From the NCBI GenBank assembly GCA_019009955.1, contig CM032228.1, forward strand, positions 95,655,001-95,719,000: a DNA stretch of 64,000 nucleotides, read 5' to 3'. A program made the position numbers and the translations under genes. Within the stretch, counting starts at the first letter, position 1. Each line of letters begins with the position of its first letter. This stretch comes from Riptortus pedestris. Taxonomy: Eukaryota > Arthropoda > Insecta > Hemiptera > Alydidae. The notes under the pieces are model-generated. The model saw nothing but the letters and a program-made list of their open reading frames with translations, was not told the origin of the DNA and did not search any database. This document shows, in pieces, positions 24,639-38,365 of the stretch.

Positions 24639-24901
24639 TTAACAAAATATTATATTATTCATTGACATTTGAAACAAGTTGTACTCGGAGAGAGAGAAAG
24701 AGAGGGGGGCATGGAATTTTTGTTTTTGTGTTGTGTCCTCCAACTCCTTGGAGATCAAATTTAGCAATTAACTACTGTATGCTCTGCATATTCCCGGGAA
24801 GAACATTCTCCATTTTTTATCTTTCAGACCCCAAAAAATGGATAGGGGTTAACGGGTATTTTTTCGAACTGACGCCGTCGAATTTGACTAGCAGAGCAGT
24901 T

Positions 24902-25025
24902 TTACTTAAAATGAAAAAGTTCTATGGAACATGGAAAATGTTTTTCACAATCTCCAGCGTCCTCGGCAGATTTAAAGAGCACATGTTCTTCGTAATCGTC
25001 ATTATCCTCTTCAAGATGAGGAAGT
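24902..25025 (-). CDS. DM4/12 gene 1, exon 4 (C-terminus)
   Basis: 124 nt after a strong polypyrimidine acceptor (TCTTTTCTTTTTTCAG). It encodes an acidic 40-residue tail containing LEEDNDDYEEH and the closing motif FKSAEDAGDCEKHFPC, then TAA at 24904-24902. The pattern of Tyr, Ala, Gly, then Cys spaced to a final Cys is that of DM4/12 C-termini. A reading frame on the opposite strand over the same bases is a shadow. Confidence 0.8.
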
Positions 25026-26276
25026 CTGAAAAAAGAAAAGATGAATGATTAACTGGGGTTCAAGGTCAATCCATAGGGGTGGGATGGGATGTAAGACAAC
25101 TCTCACAATACTTTGCAAGTTGTAAAAGGCAATGTCTATATCTGTCCATCCACTTCCATGTCCTTTTCAGAGCTGATGGTGATCATTATAGGTAAAATAA
25201 CACTCATATACACTATACCACGGCCAACCAGATACGAACGAAGTAGAGTGGTGGCTTGGATAAACACTTACGGAAATTCGTCTGTTTCGTGGGTGCTTTT
25301 TTTTTATGTAGAAGTTTCAATATTTTGGACACGATTAGCGGTATATAATAACACTACTACTTATATGTGTTTCTATTTGTTTATTTATATTTTCAATATA
25401 ATCCTGTCATTTTGAATACATTTAAAACAATTTCAAATACTTCTTCAGTGCGTCATTGGTAATTCTCAAATTTCTTGGCATAGATGTAACATATAGACTT
25501 AACCTTAACATAAACTTATACGTAGGTTTTCGAATATTTTTTTTTTTTATAAAATAAACAAAATAAATTTAAAAATAATTATAAGATATAAATATGTACC
25601 TAAGTTGTGAAAAGCACCACTCTATAAACACAAATAGGCTATTGCCATCACAAACGAGTGTGAACCTACCATGTTTAAATTGTGTTTACTCAACTTTATA
25701 GGCTAGGCGAATATTGCAGTTGTTCATTAATAGAACAAAATTGAAATTAGGATCCAATTATATCCAGAATTCAGTGGATCATTATTTGCATAGAGTTTAG
25801 GTTACCCATTTTCTTCAACCGATAAATGATAAGTATTTTGAAATTTTAAAAACGAAAGTATTAAGTTATTTTATCCAGCAGAACTAAGTCAAAAAATATT
25901 ACATTAGACATTTTGCAACTTTGAAACCGACTGTATCGGTTTTGGCAGGAAAACAAAGACGTTTCTACGAAATATGAAAAAAAATGTAGGCAAATTTTAA
26001 TCTTTATACACATCAACTGTTTCATGATATTCTATTTGAACATTGAAAACTTTTACAACCGCCAATTTTATTCAGGGACATTCTAAGTGTATGATCTTAG
26101 AAACCACTAGACCTTCTAAATGTTGGAGTATTGTTGGTTCAGATGACCGTTTCACAAATAAATCGGAGGCCGTTTCGAAGGCCATTGTATGGTGAGGTGT
26201 CACCAAAGAATGAGTGGTCTAAAGAACGCAGATCATCTTAGCATGACAATCTTCATTTAAGGACTTTGAAAATGTA

Positions 26277-26339
<63 letters not shown>

Positions 26340-27057
26340 TGTAACAATGTAGCTATTAATGTTTTTAAATTAGTATATTACTTCTATTTTCTAACGTATC
26401 AGTTTTTATATTTAATTTTATAAAAATATTTAATTAGTAATTATAAAATTGCATGTGGTATGTTCATTTGCGTTGAACATGGAGATCAAATAAATGGCTT
26501 CCTTACACACTCCTTCTGGATCAGGAATGTCCAAAAAAATGCCTCCATAAATCTGATTGCACAACATATTTTCTTTACTTTCTTCTTCTTAACACTCTCT
26601 CAAGCACACACACACCAAACTATTTATTATATTTATTAAAAATACACTATTTGTAATAATCACAAATATTGCGAGGAAAATTTGACTACTGCTTTCTTCA
26701 ATATGTCAATATATGTTGGATCTCCGATATTGTTGATTTCGGAGCGTGCATAATTATAGAAAAAATAATAACACTTACAAACCTATAGATCTTCCCGTAA
26801 CTTGGCCCGAAGATTGAACGGTACAAAATAATTGACGATTATCATTGATTATGATTTCTACTGCTGTATTGTTTTCAATAACTGAAGTGGATTTCATTAG
26901 TGAACCAGTTTTGTTTAACAATATATAATGTTTTTATTATTATTTACATTTTAGCAGATTTCCCTTGGGGAAATGAGCTGTTGAGGTACACAAACGATTT
27001 TCAAACATTTCCTCAAATCTCCATCAATCCCAACTAGGAAAATGAGGTCCGTTCAAA

Positions 27058-27140
<83 letters not shown>

Positions 27141-29231
27141 GTAACCTCTGTCTGTACATTGATTTTTTTCGCGAAATTTCACGATAACATTTCGTTTCAC
27201 ATGTCATAGACACCATAACTGCATTTTGTTTCTTTCGTGTATGTTTGTTTGTTTGTTTGTTACCTTTTCACGCATAAACGGCTGAACCGAATTTTATGAA
27301 ACTTGGTATGCATATTACTACTAACCCAACTTAGACTTTAGGCTATATTAATATTGTCTGAGACGAACAGGAGTGGGGGTTATAAGAGAAGCCTGAAATT
27401 AAAAATAGCGATATTTCGATTCCTATTGGCTTTTCGGCAAATATAAACGTAACAAAAGTTGTTTATTTTGTTATTTAGAGTAACTTTTGTTATATACACT
27501 TTTTTCGTATACCGAATTATAAACGAGATATACGCAAAAACCTATAACGAATGTGAACAATTTTATTTGAGACGAAAGACCCAACCGAAATGAATAAAAC
27601 TCGGTATGTGTATTAGCACTAACGCTTTCATTATAATAAGTCATACTAACATTTCTAGGGACGGGCAGGAGTGGGGGTTGTAAGGGAGGCCTGAATTTAA
27701 AATAGCGGTATTTTGTTTTCTACTCGTTTTTCCGCAAATATGAACCTAACAAAAGTTGTTTATTTTGTTATTTAGAGTAACTTTTGTGATATTCATTTTT
27801 GACTTTTAACGAAGTATAAACGAGATATATACTATAAACTAAAGCGGGAGTCATCTATTTTATTGGGCGCTAACGATTGAACCGAACTTAACAAAACTCG
27901 GTACGTCAATTAGCATTAATTCTCCCATGATTATAAGCTATATTAAAATTTTTAGGTTCGAACGGGAGTGGGAGTTATAGGGGAGGCCTGAAGTAAAAAT
28001 TCACGATATTTCATTTTCTATTTGTTTTTTGGCAAAGGTGCACATAAAAAAAGTTGTTTACTTTGTTATTTAGAGCAACTTTTGTTTCATTCACTTATGT
28101 CGTAAAATGAAGTAAATACGGGATATAAGCTAAATCTATAGCGGGAGTCGACGATTTTATTAGTACTTATTTAAATAAGTTTATAACACTTAAGTGTTTT
28201 TAATATAGGCATATTATGACAAATGATGTTATGTTTTAGCCTTATCTATTTCGATTATTTAGTACTAAGCATGATTCGGATTAGTGAGATTATAAATCCC
28301 CCTCCCCCTTCGCCTCATTTATTTATTTTTCCTAAAAAATAACTTTATTATTTATTTCCAATAGAAATTTAAACTATAAGAGCATTTCCATTATTTAATT
28401 AGTATAATGTATAATTAAAAAAAAAATCGAGCTGAATTTCCTCAAGGAGTGATAGGGGAAGTAGTAGGGAATCAAACTCTTTGATTTTGGTTATATACTA
28501 TCTTATTTCCGATATCTTCATGTTATTGAAACAAATATGTACTATCATAACAATTAAACGTTGTCATTATGACAAAAGACAAAATGCTCTTAAACTCGAT
28601 ATGATTGTTTAAAGTATTACTTAGGTTGCAGGGAGGACTACTATCTCTTCCCCTCGACTAGCTTTTTGAATATAATTGAAATTATTTTTAGGGTAACACT
28701 ATTATTTAATGCCATCAGGTAGATAAATGATTACAATAATATTTTGAATAAATAATTTATGGAGAAGAGTGTTGATAGCTCTAATGCGAGAGCGGAAATA
28801 GATGAAGGCTAATAGAGTAAATTGAGTTTACTAATTTCCTGTGAAATGCTGGGCATTACGGGAAGTGATTACCACTGAGATCTACTATTATGAATATAAC
28901 CTTACGTGCTAAGCTATGCTATATGTGCTCGGATTGGTTTTTGACAGGAAATAAGTTTCATTATAGACGATATTTAATTGTAATAAATACTATCCATGAT
29001 TATGGTTTGAAGTATTCAAAAAAGTGAGTTAAAAAATGGCAAGGGATAGATTAGGAACACAATTTTATTTATTCTTCAAATAAAAAATTTCTCATTTATA
29101 AGTCGCCTGCCTCACACAAAACAATGCGCGCCGACGGAAGTGTAGTTGTAAACATTGAAGCCTTGCCCAAAAAAATTCTATCATCATTCAGCCTTAAATG
29201 ATTTCCCGAGCGAAGCCGGGTACCTTAGCTA

Positions 29232-29277
<46 letters not shown>

Positions 29278-30842
29278 GTAACCTCTGTCTGTACATTGAT
29301 TTTTTTCGCGAATTTTCACGATAACTTTTCGTTTCACATGTCATAGACACCATAACTGCATTTGGTTCTTTCGTGTGTGTTTGTTTGTTTGTTTATCTGT
29401 TTGTTTGTTACCTTTTCACGCATAAACGGCTGAACCGAATTTTATGAAACTTGGTATGTATATTACTACTAGCCCAACTTAGACTTTAGGCTATATTAAT
29501 ATTCTCTAAGACGAACAGGAGTGGGGGTTATAAGGGAGGCCTGAAATTAAAAATAGCGATATTTCGTTTCCTATTGCTTTTTCAGAAAATATGCACATAA
29601 TAAAAGTTGTTTATTTTGTAATTTAGAGTAACTTTTGTTATATGCACTTTTGCCGTATACGGAAGTATAAATGAGTTATACGCTAAAAACTATAGCGGGA
29701 GTCCACAGTTTTATTTGGCACAAAAGACTCAACCGAACTAAACCAAATTCGCTATGTGAATTAATACTAACGATTTCCTTATAATAAGCCATACTAACAT
29801 TTCTAGGGACGGGCAGGAGTGGGGGTTATAAGGGAGGCTTGAAATTAAAAATAGCGATATTTCGTTTCCTATTGCTTTTTCAGCAAATATGCACATAATA
29901 AAAGTTGTTTATTTTGTTATTTAGAGTAACTTTTGTTATATGCACTTTTGCCGTATACGGAAGCATAAATGAGTTATACGCTATAAACTATAGCGGGAGT
30001 CCATAATTTTATTTGGCACTAAAGACTCAACCGAATTAAACCAAACTCGGTATGTGAATTAGTACTAACGCCTTCATTATAATAAGCTATACTAACATTT
30101 CTAGGGACGGGCAGGATTGGGGGTTATAAGGAAGACCTGGAATTAATAATAGTGATATTTCGTTTCCTAATGCATTTTCGGCAAATATGCACATAACAAA
30201 AGTTGTTTATTTTGTTATTTAGAGATACTTTTTTTTATATACACTATCATCGTATACCGAAGTATAAAGGCGTTATACGCTAAAAATTATAGCGGGAGAC
30301 AACAATTTTATTTGGCACAAAAGACTCAACCGAATTAAATAAAAAACTCAGTATGTGTATTAACACTAACGCCTTCCTTATAATAAGCCATAATAACATT
30401 TCTAGGGATGGGCAGGAGTGGGGGTTATAAGGGAGGCCTGAAATTAATAATAATGATTTCCTATTGGGGTTTCGGCAAATATGCACATAACAAAAGTTGT
30501 TTATTTAGTTATTTAGAGAAATTTGCTCAACACTTCTTTTCAATATGAACTACCAGGTACCTCACCTGAAAAAATTAATTCAAATGTATGTCAATATTTT
30601 CTCCTTAATAATGCAAATCTATGCATAATGTACAGGAGACGGGAAATATGACAATATGCAGGACAGTGAAGTCTTACATAAAAAAATAATTTTATTATTA
30701 ACAAATGCCAACAACGGGTATTAACCCTAAACACTGCAACGGGTAAATGTCAAAATATTGTGCAAAGTAAAGCCTTGCCAAAAATATACCATCACCATTC
30801 AGTCTCAAATGAATTCCCGAGCGAAGCCGGGTATCTGAGCTA

Positions 30843-30921
<79 letters not shown>

Positions 30922-31848
30922 TTTATAACAACAATAGTAAACGTTGATTATTAGAGTTTATTTTGGTTGCTAAATTTAACACACAAACGTTAGCGTTTGT
31001 ATTACTGCACAATTTATTTAACAAGCACTACACACTTGGTAAATTATAAATTCACTACTACTCAGGATATGCACTGATAACTTCACTTCAAAACAGTGCA
31101 ATAGCTCGCAATCACGCTAATCACTGAATACCACAAAACTCGGCACTGCACTGATATTCACAAAAATACGGCACTGCACTCATTTGTACCGCACTAACCT
31201 GCGTGATCTAACCGCACAAAAACACTGTACCGCACTGAAAGTAAAATGCACTATTCACTAAAGCTGTGCTGAACGCATTGTTATTCACTAGGAGAGAACT
31301 GAGAAAAAACTCCGATCCGGTCGAGATGGCCATGTTTTATAGACGGGCTGCGAGATCAAAGTCCGTCACGCAGGGGCTGCGTAAACTGAGCAGATTTCCC
31401 ACGTGAAGTTTTACAATAGAGAAATCTGCCTAATAACAACTGTAGTAGTATGAAACCTCTAAACCTATTCAGGAGGGACGAATAGTTACGGCAACGGCCA
31501 CCAGAGCTCTCGGCGGAAAGTCCGAACACACCCGACTCCTGCCGATCACACGCAGAATACAAATGCAAATATCTCGGTTAATATTCAATATAGAGAATAA
31601 ATGCATAAAACAATATTTATAGTAAATTTAATTTGCAATAAGATTGATCCTGTACAATTTTTCGATCCGACGAATAGTAACAGAGATATTTCGAATTTTC
31701 GAAAATCCTCCCCTTCAAACACCCCCCCCCCCTCCCACTACTCCGATTTCAGCCGTTGACGAACTTGATCTTTCTTTTTATATAAAACGACTGAATATCG
31801 AGTTTGGTAACGATCAAACAAAAATTGTGACCGCTAGAGCGGTAACAG

Positions 31849-31906
<58 letters not shown>

Positions 31907-32303
31907 TAGCTCAGATACCCGGCTTCACCCGGGAATTGATTTGAGGCTGAATGGTGATGGTATTTTTTTGGCAAGGATTTACTTATGTTATGTCCATATT
32001 TGCCGAAAAACCAATAGGAAACGAAATATCGCTATTTTTAATTTCAGGCCTCCCCTATAACCCTCACTCCTGTACGTCTCAGAGAATATTAACATAGCCT
32101 AAAGTCTAAGTTGGGTTAGTAGTAATATACATACCAAGTTTCATAAAATTAGGTTCAGCCGTTTATGCGTGAAAAGGTAACAAACAAATAAACAAACAAA
32201 CAGACACGAAAGAAACAAAATGCAGTTATGGTGTCTATGACATGTGAAACGAAAAGTTATCGTGAAATTTCACGAAAAAAATCAATGTACAGACAGAGGT
32301 TAC

Positions 32304-32351
<48 letters not shown>

Positions 32352-35300
32352 TAGCTCAGATACCCGGCTTCGCTCGGGAATTCATTTGAGACTGAATGGT
32401 GATGGTATTTTTTTGGCAAGCCTTTACTTTGCACAATGTTTTGTCATTTACCCGTCCCGGTGTTTAGGGTTAATACCCGTTGTTGGCATTTGTTAATAAT
32501 AAAATTAATTTTTTAATTTTAATGCAAGACTTACAGCATTATGCATAGATTTCAGCTATTGAGGACAAAATATTAACATTGATTTGAATTAATTTTTCCA
32601 TCTGAGGTACCTGATAGTTCAAATAGGAATGAATTGTTGAGCATATCAATATTTCTACGCAAATTATTTGCTCCACGCATTGTTTCTGGAGAAATGTATA
32701 AAAAAAAAAAAAAAAAAGATAATCTAATTAACAAAGTAAATAACTTTTGTTATGTGCATGTTTGTCGAAAAACAAATAGACAATGAAATATCATGAATTT
32801 TTATTTCAGGCCTCCCTTATAACCCCCACTCCCGTTCTAACCTAAACATTTTAATATAGCTTATAATCATGGAAGAATTAATGCTAATTGACATACCGAG
32901 TTTTGTTAAGTTCGGTTCAATCGTTAGCGCCCAATAAAATAGTTGACTTCCGCTTTAGTTTATAGTGTATATCTCGTTTATACATTATTAAAAGCCAAAA
33001 TGAATATCAGAAAAGTCACTCTAAATAACAAAATAAACAACTTTTGTTATGTTCATATTTGCCAAATTTTAAATTCAGGCCTCCCTTACAACCCCCACTC
33101 CTGCCCGTCCCTTGAAATGTTGGTATGGCTTATTATAATGAAAGCGTTAGTGCTAATACACATACCGAGTTTTATTTAGTTCGGTTTAGTCTTTTGAGCC
33201 AAATAAAATTTTTCGCTTCCGCTATAGGTTTTAGCGTATATCTCGTTTATAATTCGGCATACGACAAAAATATATATATAACAAAAGTTACTCGTTACTC
33301 TAAATAACAAAATAAACAACTTTTGTTATGCTTACATTTGACGAAAAACCAATAGGAAACGAAATATCACTATTTTTAATTTCAGGCCTCCCTTATGACC
33401 CCCACTCCTGTTCGTCTCATAGAATATTAACATAGCCTAAAGTCTAAGTTGGGTTAGTAGTAATATACGTACCAAGTTTTATAAAATTCGGTTCAGCCGT
33501 TTATGCTTGAAAAGGTAACAAACAAACAAATAAACAAACAAACAGACACGAACGAAACAAAATGCAGATATGGTGTCTATGACATGTGAAACGAAATGTT
33601 ATCGTGAAAATTCCCGAAAAAAAATCAATCTACAGACAGAGGTTACAATTTTATATATATACAAGCTAAGGTACCCGGCGATGCCCAAGAAATTATTGTT
33701 GACTGACTATTGATGGTATTTTGTTAGTAAGACTTCAATGTGTACAATTACACTGCCCTCCACGACGCAATAATTTTTCGAAATAGCAAACCCTGAAGGG
33801 TGACTTTTGGGGATTAATAGAATAGAAATTTTAGTTTTGAAGGATAAATGAAAATGTGTTCCTAATTTATCCTTCTACACTTTATGACTCACCATTTTTC
33901 AATAATTCAATCATGAGTAGGCCTTATTACAATTAAATATCATAATGAACATATTCTCTTTCAAAAGCCAACCCGAGCTCAAATAGTTTAGGCAAAGTTT
34001 TGCACGTAAGATTATATTTGTAATAGTGAATCTCACTGGAAATCGCTTCCTGTAATGCCAGACGGGAAATAAGTAAACTCAATTAACTGGTAAGGCTCCC
34101 GTCATCTTCCGCTCCCGCATTAGACTTACGCATTTCAGCCTCTCTTATAATCCCCACTCCCGTTTGGACCTAAAATTTTTAATATAGTTTATACTCATGG
34201 AAGAATTAATGCTAATTGACATACCGAGTTTTGCTAAGTTCGGTTCAATTGTTAGTGCCCAACAAAATTGTTGGCTCCCGCTTTAGATTTTAGTATATTT
34301 CACGTTTATACTTTTCTATACGACATAAGTGAATACAACAAAAGTAACTTTAATTAGAAAAATAAACAAATTTTGTTATGATCATATTTGCCGAAACCCC
34401 AATAGGAAACGAAATATCACTATATTTAATTCCAGGCCTCCCTTATAACTCCACTCCTGCCCGACCCTAAAAATGTTATTATGAATTATTATAAGGGAGG
34501 CGTTAGTTCTAATTCACATACCGAGTTTGGTTTAGTTCGGTTGAGTTTTTTGTGCCAAATAAAATTGTTGACTTCCTCAGTAGTTTTTAACGTATAACTC
34601 ATTTATACTTAGGTATACGACAAAAGTGTATATTACAAAAGTTACTCTAAATAACAAATTAAACAACTTTTGTTATGTGCATATTTGCCAAAAACCCAAT
34701 AGGAAACGAAATATCGCTATTTTTAATTTCAGGCCTCCCTTATAACCCCCACTCCTGTTCGTGTCAGAGAATATTAATATAGCCTAAAGTCTAAGTTGGG
34801 CTAGTAGTAATATACATACCGAGTTTCATAAAATTCGGTTCAGCTGTTTATGCGTGAAAAGGTAACAAACAAACAAACACCAAAGAAACAAAATGCAGAT
34901 ATGGTGTCTATGACATGTGAAACGAAAAGTTATCGTGAAATTTTGAAAAAAAAAATCAATGTACAGTCAGAGGTTACAATTTTATATAAATACTAGCTCA
35001 GATACCCGGCTTCGCTCGGGAATTCATATGAGGCTTAATGGTGATGGTATTTTTTTTTGCAGGCTTTACTTTGCACAATATTTTGACATTTACCCGTCCC
35101 AGTGTTTAGTTTAAATACCCGTCGTTTCTGTGGATTTGTTAATAATAAAATTATTTTTTTATGTAAGACTTCACTGTTCTACATATTGTCATATTTCCCG
35201 TTTCCTGTGCATTATGCATAGGTTTGAATTATTAAGCACAAAATATGAACATACATTTGAATTAGTTTTTCCCGGTGAGGTACCTTGTAGTTCCAAAGAA

Positions 35301-36587
35301 TTGTTGAGCAAATTTCACTAAATAATAAAATAAACCACTTTGTTATGTGCATATTTGCCGAAACCCCAATAGGAGACGAAATATCACTATTTTTAATTTC
35401 AGGCCTCCCTTATAACCCCCACTCCTGCCCGTCCCTAGAAATGCTAGTATGGCTTATTATAAGGAAGACGTTAGTGCTAATTCACATACCCAGTTTGGTT
35501 TAGTTCGGTTGAGTCTTTTGTGCCAAATAAAATTGTTGACTTCTGCTATCACTTTTTGGCGTATAACGCCTTTATAATTAGGTATACAACAAAAGTGTAT
35601 ATGACAAAAGTTTCTCTAAATAACAAAATAAACCACTTTTGTTATGTGCATATTTGCCAAAACCCCAATAGGAAACGAAATATCACTATTTTTAATTTCA
35701 GGCCTCCCTTAGAACCCCCACTCCTGCCCGTTCCTAGAAACGTTAGAATGGCTTATTATAAGGAATACGTTAGTGCTAATTCACATACCCAGTTTGGTTT
35801 AGTTCGGTTGAGTCTTTTGTGCCAAATAAAATTGTTGACTTCTGCTATCACTTTTTGGCGTATAACGCCTTTATGATTAGGTATACGACAAAAGTGTATA
35901 TGACAAAAGTTTCTCTAAATAACAAAATAAACCACTTTTGTTATGTGCATATTTGCCAAAACCCCAATAGGAAACGAAATATCACCATTTTTTATTCAGG
36001 CCTCCCTTATAACCCCCGCTCCTGCCCGTCCTTAGAAATGTTAGAATGGCTTATTATAAGGAAGACGTTAGTGCTAATTCACATACCCAGTTTGGTTTAG
36101 TTCGGTTGAGTCTTTTGTGCCAAATAAAATTGTTGACTTCTGCTATCACTTTTTGGCGTATAACGCCTTTATGATTAGGTATACGACAAAAGTGTATATG
36201 ACAAAAGTTTCTCTAAATAACAAAATAAACCACTTTTGTTATGTACATATTTGCCGAAAAACCAATTGGAAACGAAATATCGATATTTTTAGGCCTCCCT
36301 TATAACCCCCACTCCTGTTCGTCTCAGAGAATTTTAATATAGCCTAAAGTCTATGTTGGGTTAGTAGTAATATACATACCAAGTTTCATCATAATAATTC
36401 GGTTCAGCAGCCGTTTATGCGTGAAAAAGGTAAACAAACAAAACAAACATACACGAAAGAAACAAAATGCAGTTATGGTGTCTATGACATGTTGAAACGA
36501 AAAGTTATCGTGAAATTTTGAGAAAAAAATCAATGTACAGACAGAGGTTACAATTTTATATATATGTAGATATATATATATATATAT

Positions 36588-36630
<43 letters not shown>

Positions 36631-38295
36631 TAGCTCAGATACCCGGCTTCGCCTGGGGAATTGATTTGAGGCTGAATGGTGATGGTATTTTTTTTGGCAA
36701 GGCTTTAATTTGCACAATATTTTGACATTTACCCGTTCCCAGTGGTTTAGGGTTAATACCCGTTGTTGGCATTAGTTAATAATAAAATTAATTTTTTATG
36801 TAAGTCTTCACTGTCCTTCAAATTGTCACATTTCCCCGTCTCCTGTGCATTATGCATAGATTTCAGCTATTATGGACAAAATATTAACATTGATTTGAAT
36901 TAATTTTTTTCCAGCTGAGGTTACCTGATAGTTTCAAATAGGAATGAATTGTTTGAGCATATCAATATTTCTTCGCAAATTACTTGCTCCACATATCGTT
37001 CCCTGGAGAAATGTATAAAAAAAAAAAAAGTTAATCTAATTAACAAAGTAAAACAACTTTTAATTATGTGCATGTTTGTCGAAAACAAATAGACAATGAA
37101 ATATCGCGAAATTTTTATTTCAGGCCTCCCTTATAACCACCACTCCCGTTCTAACCTAAACATTTTTAATATAGCTTATAATCATGGAAGAATTAATGGT
37201 AATTGACATACCGAGTTTTTGTTAAGTTCGGTTCAATCGTTAGCGTCGAAAAATAAAATAGTTGACTCCCGCTTTAGTTTATTGTGTATATCTCGTTTAT
37301 ACATTGTTAAAAGACAAAAATGAATATCACAAAACTTACTCTAAATAACAAAATAAACAACTTTTGTTATGTTCATATTTGCCGAAAAACGAAAACGAAT
37401 AGAAAACGAAAATGCCGCTATTTTTAAATTCAGGCCTCCCTTATAACCCCCACTCCTGCCCGTCCTTAGAAATGTTAGAATGGCTTATTATAAGGAAGAC
37501 GTTAGTGCTAATTCACATACCCAGTTTGGTTTAGTTCGGTTGAGTCTTTTGTGCCAAATAAAATTGTTGACTTCCGCTATCATTTTTAGCGTAAAACGCC
37601 TTTATACTTAGGTATACGACAAAAGTGTATATTACAAAAGTTACTCTAAATAATAAAATAAATAACTTTTGTTATGTACATATTTGCCGAAAAACCAATT
37701 GGAAACGAAATATCGCTATTTTTAGGCCTCCCTTATAACCCCCACTCCTGTTCGTCTCAGAGAATTTTAATATAGCTTAAAGTCTAAGTTGGGTTAGTAG
37801 TAATATACATACCAAGTTTCATAAAATTCGGTTCAGCCGTTTATGCGTGAAAAGGTAACAAACAAACAAACAAACAAACATACACGAAAGAAACAAAATG
37901 CAGTTATGGTGTCTATGACATGTGAAACGAAAAGTTATCGTGAAATTTTGAGAAAAAAATCAATGTACAGACAGAGGTTACAATTTTATATATATATAGA
38001 TATATACAGATATATAGATATAGATATATACAGTTTTGAACGGACCTCATTTTCGTCATCTACTAGGTAGGATCGATGGAGATTTGAAGAAAAATTTCGA
38101 ATATTCCGTCATGAGTACAACCTCAATAGCTGATTTCCCTCAAGGGAAATCTGCTAAAAGGTCCCAGACTGGTCTTAGTGAAACTAGCGTGCGATCGGTC
38201 CTGCCGCTTACATCATACGGTCATTCCTTTCATCTACTTCATACTTCTTAAATATGTGATTAACTCTGTGTAATTTTTCATGTACGTAATTCTCT

Positions 38296-38365
<70 letters not shown>

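Noticed and set aside
24662..25048. 128-codon plus-strand frame
   Set aside because: It overlaps the last exon of DM4/12 gene 1 on the other strand and has no recognisable domain.
27034..27216. Open frames rich in Ile-Tyr repeats (also 31644-32060, 42153-42403, 44398-44646, 47730-48005, 54795-55010, 55926-56321)
   Set aside because: They are translations of (TA)n tracts joined to R-element tails, not proteins.
35520..36305. Series of similar frames containing NNKINHFCYVHIC
   Set aside because: They recur because the ~298-bp R unit is repeated; the unit length is not a multiple of three and frames break at unit borders.
34992..37988. CRISPR-like or satellite array
   Set aside because: The 300-bp units are parts of dispersed transposable elements with defined heads and tails in a eukaryotic genome.
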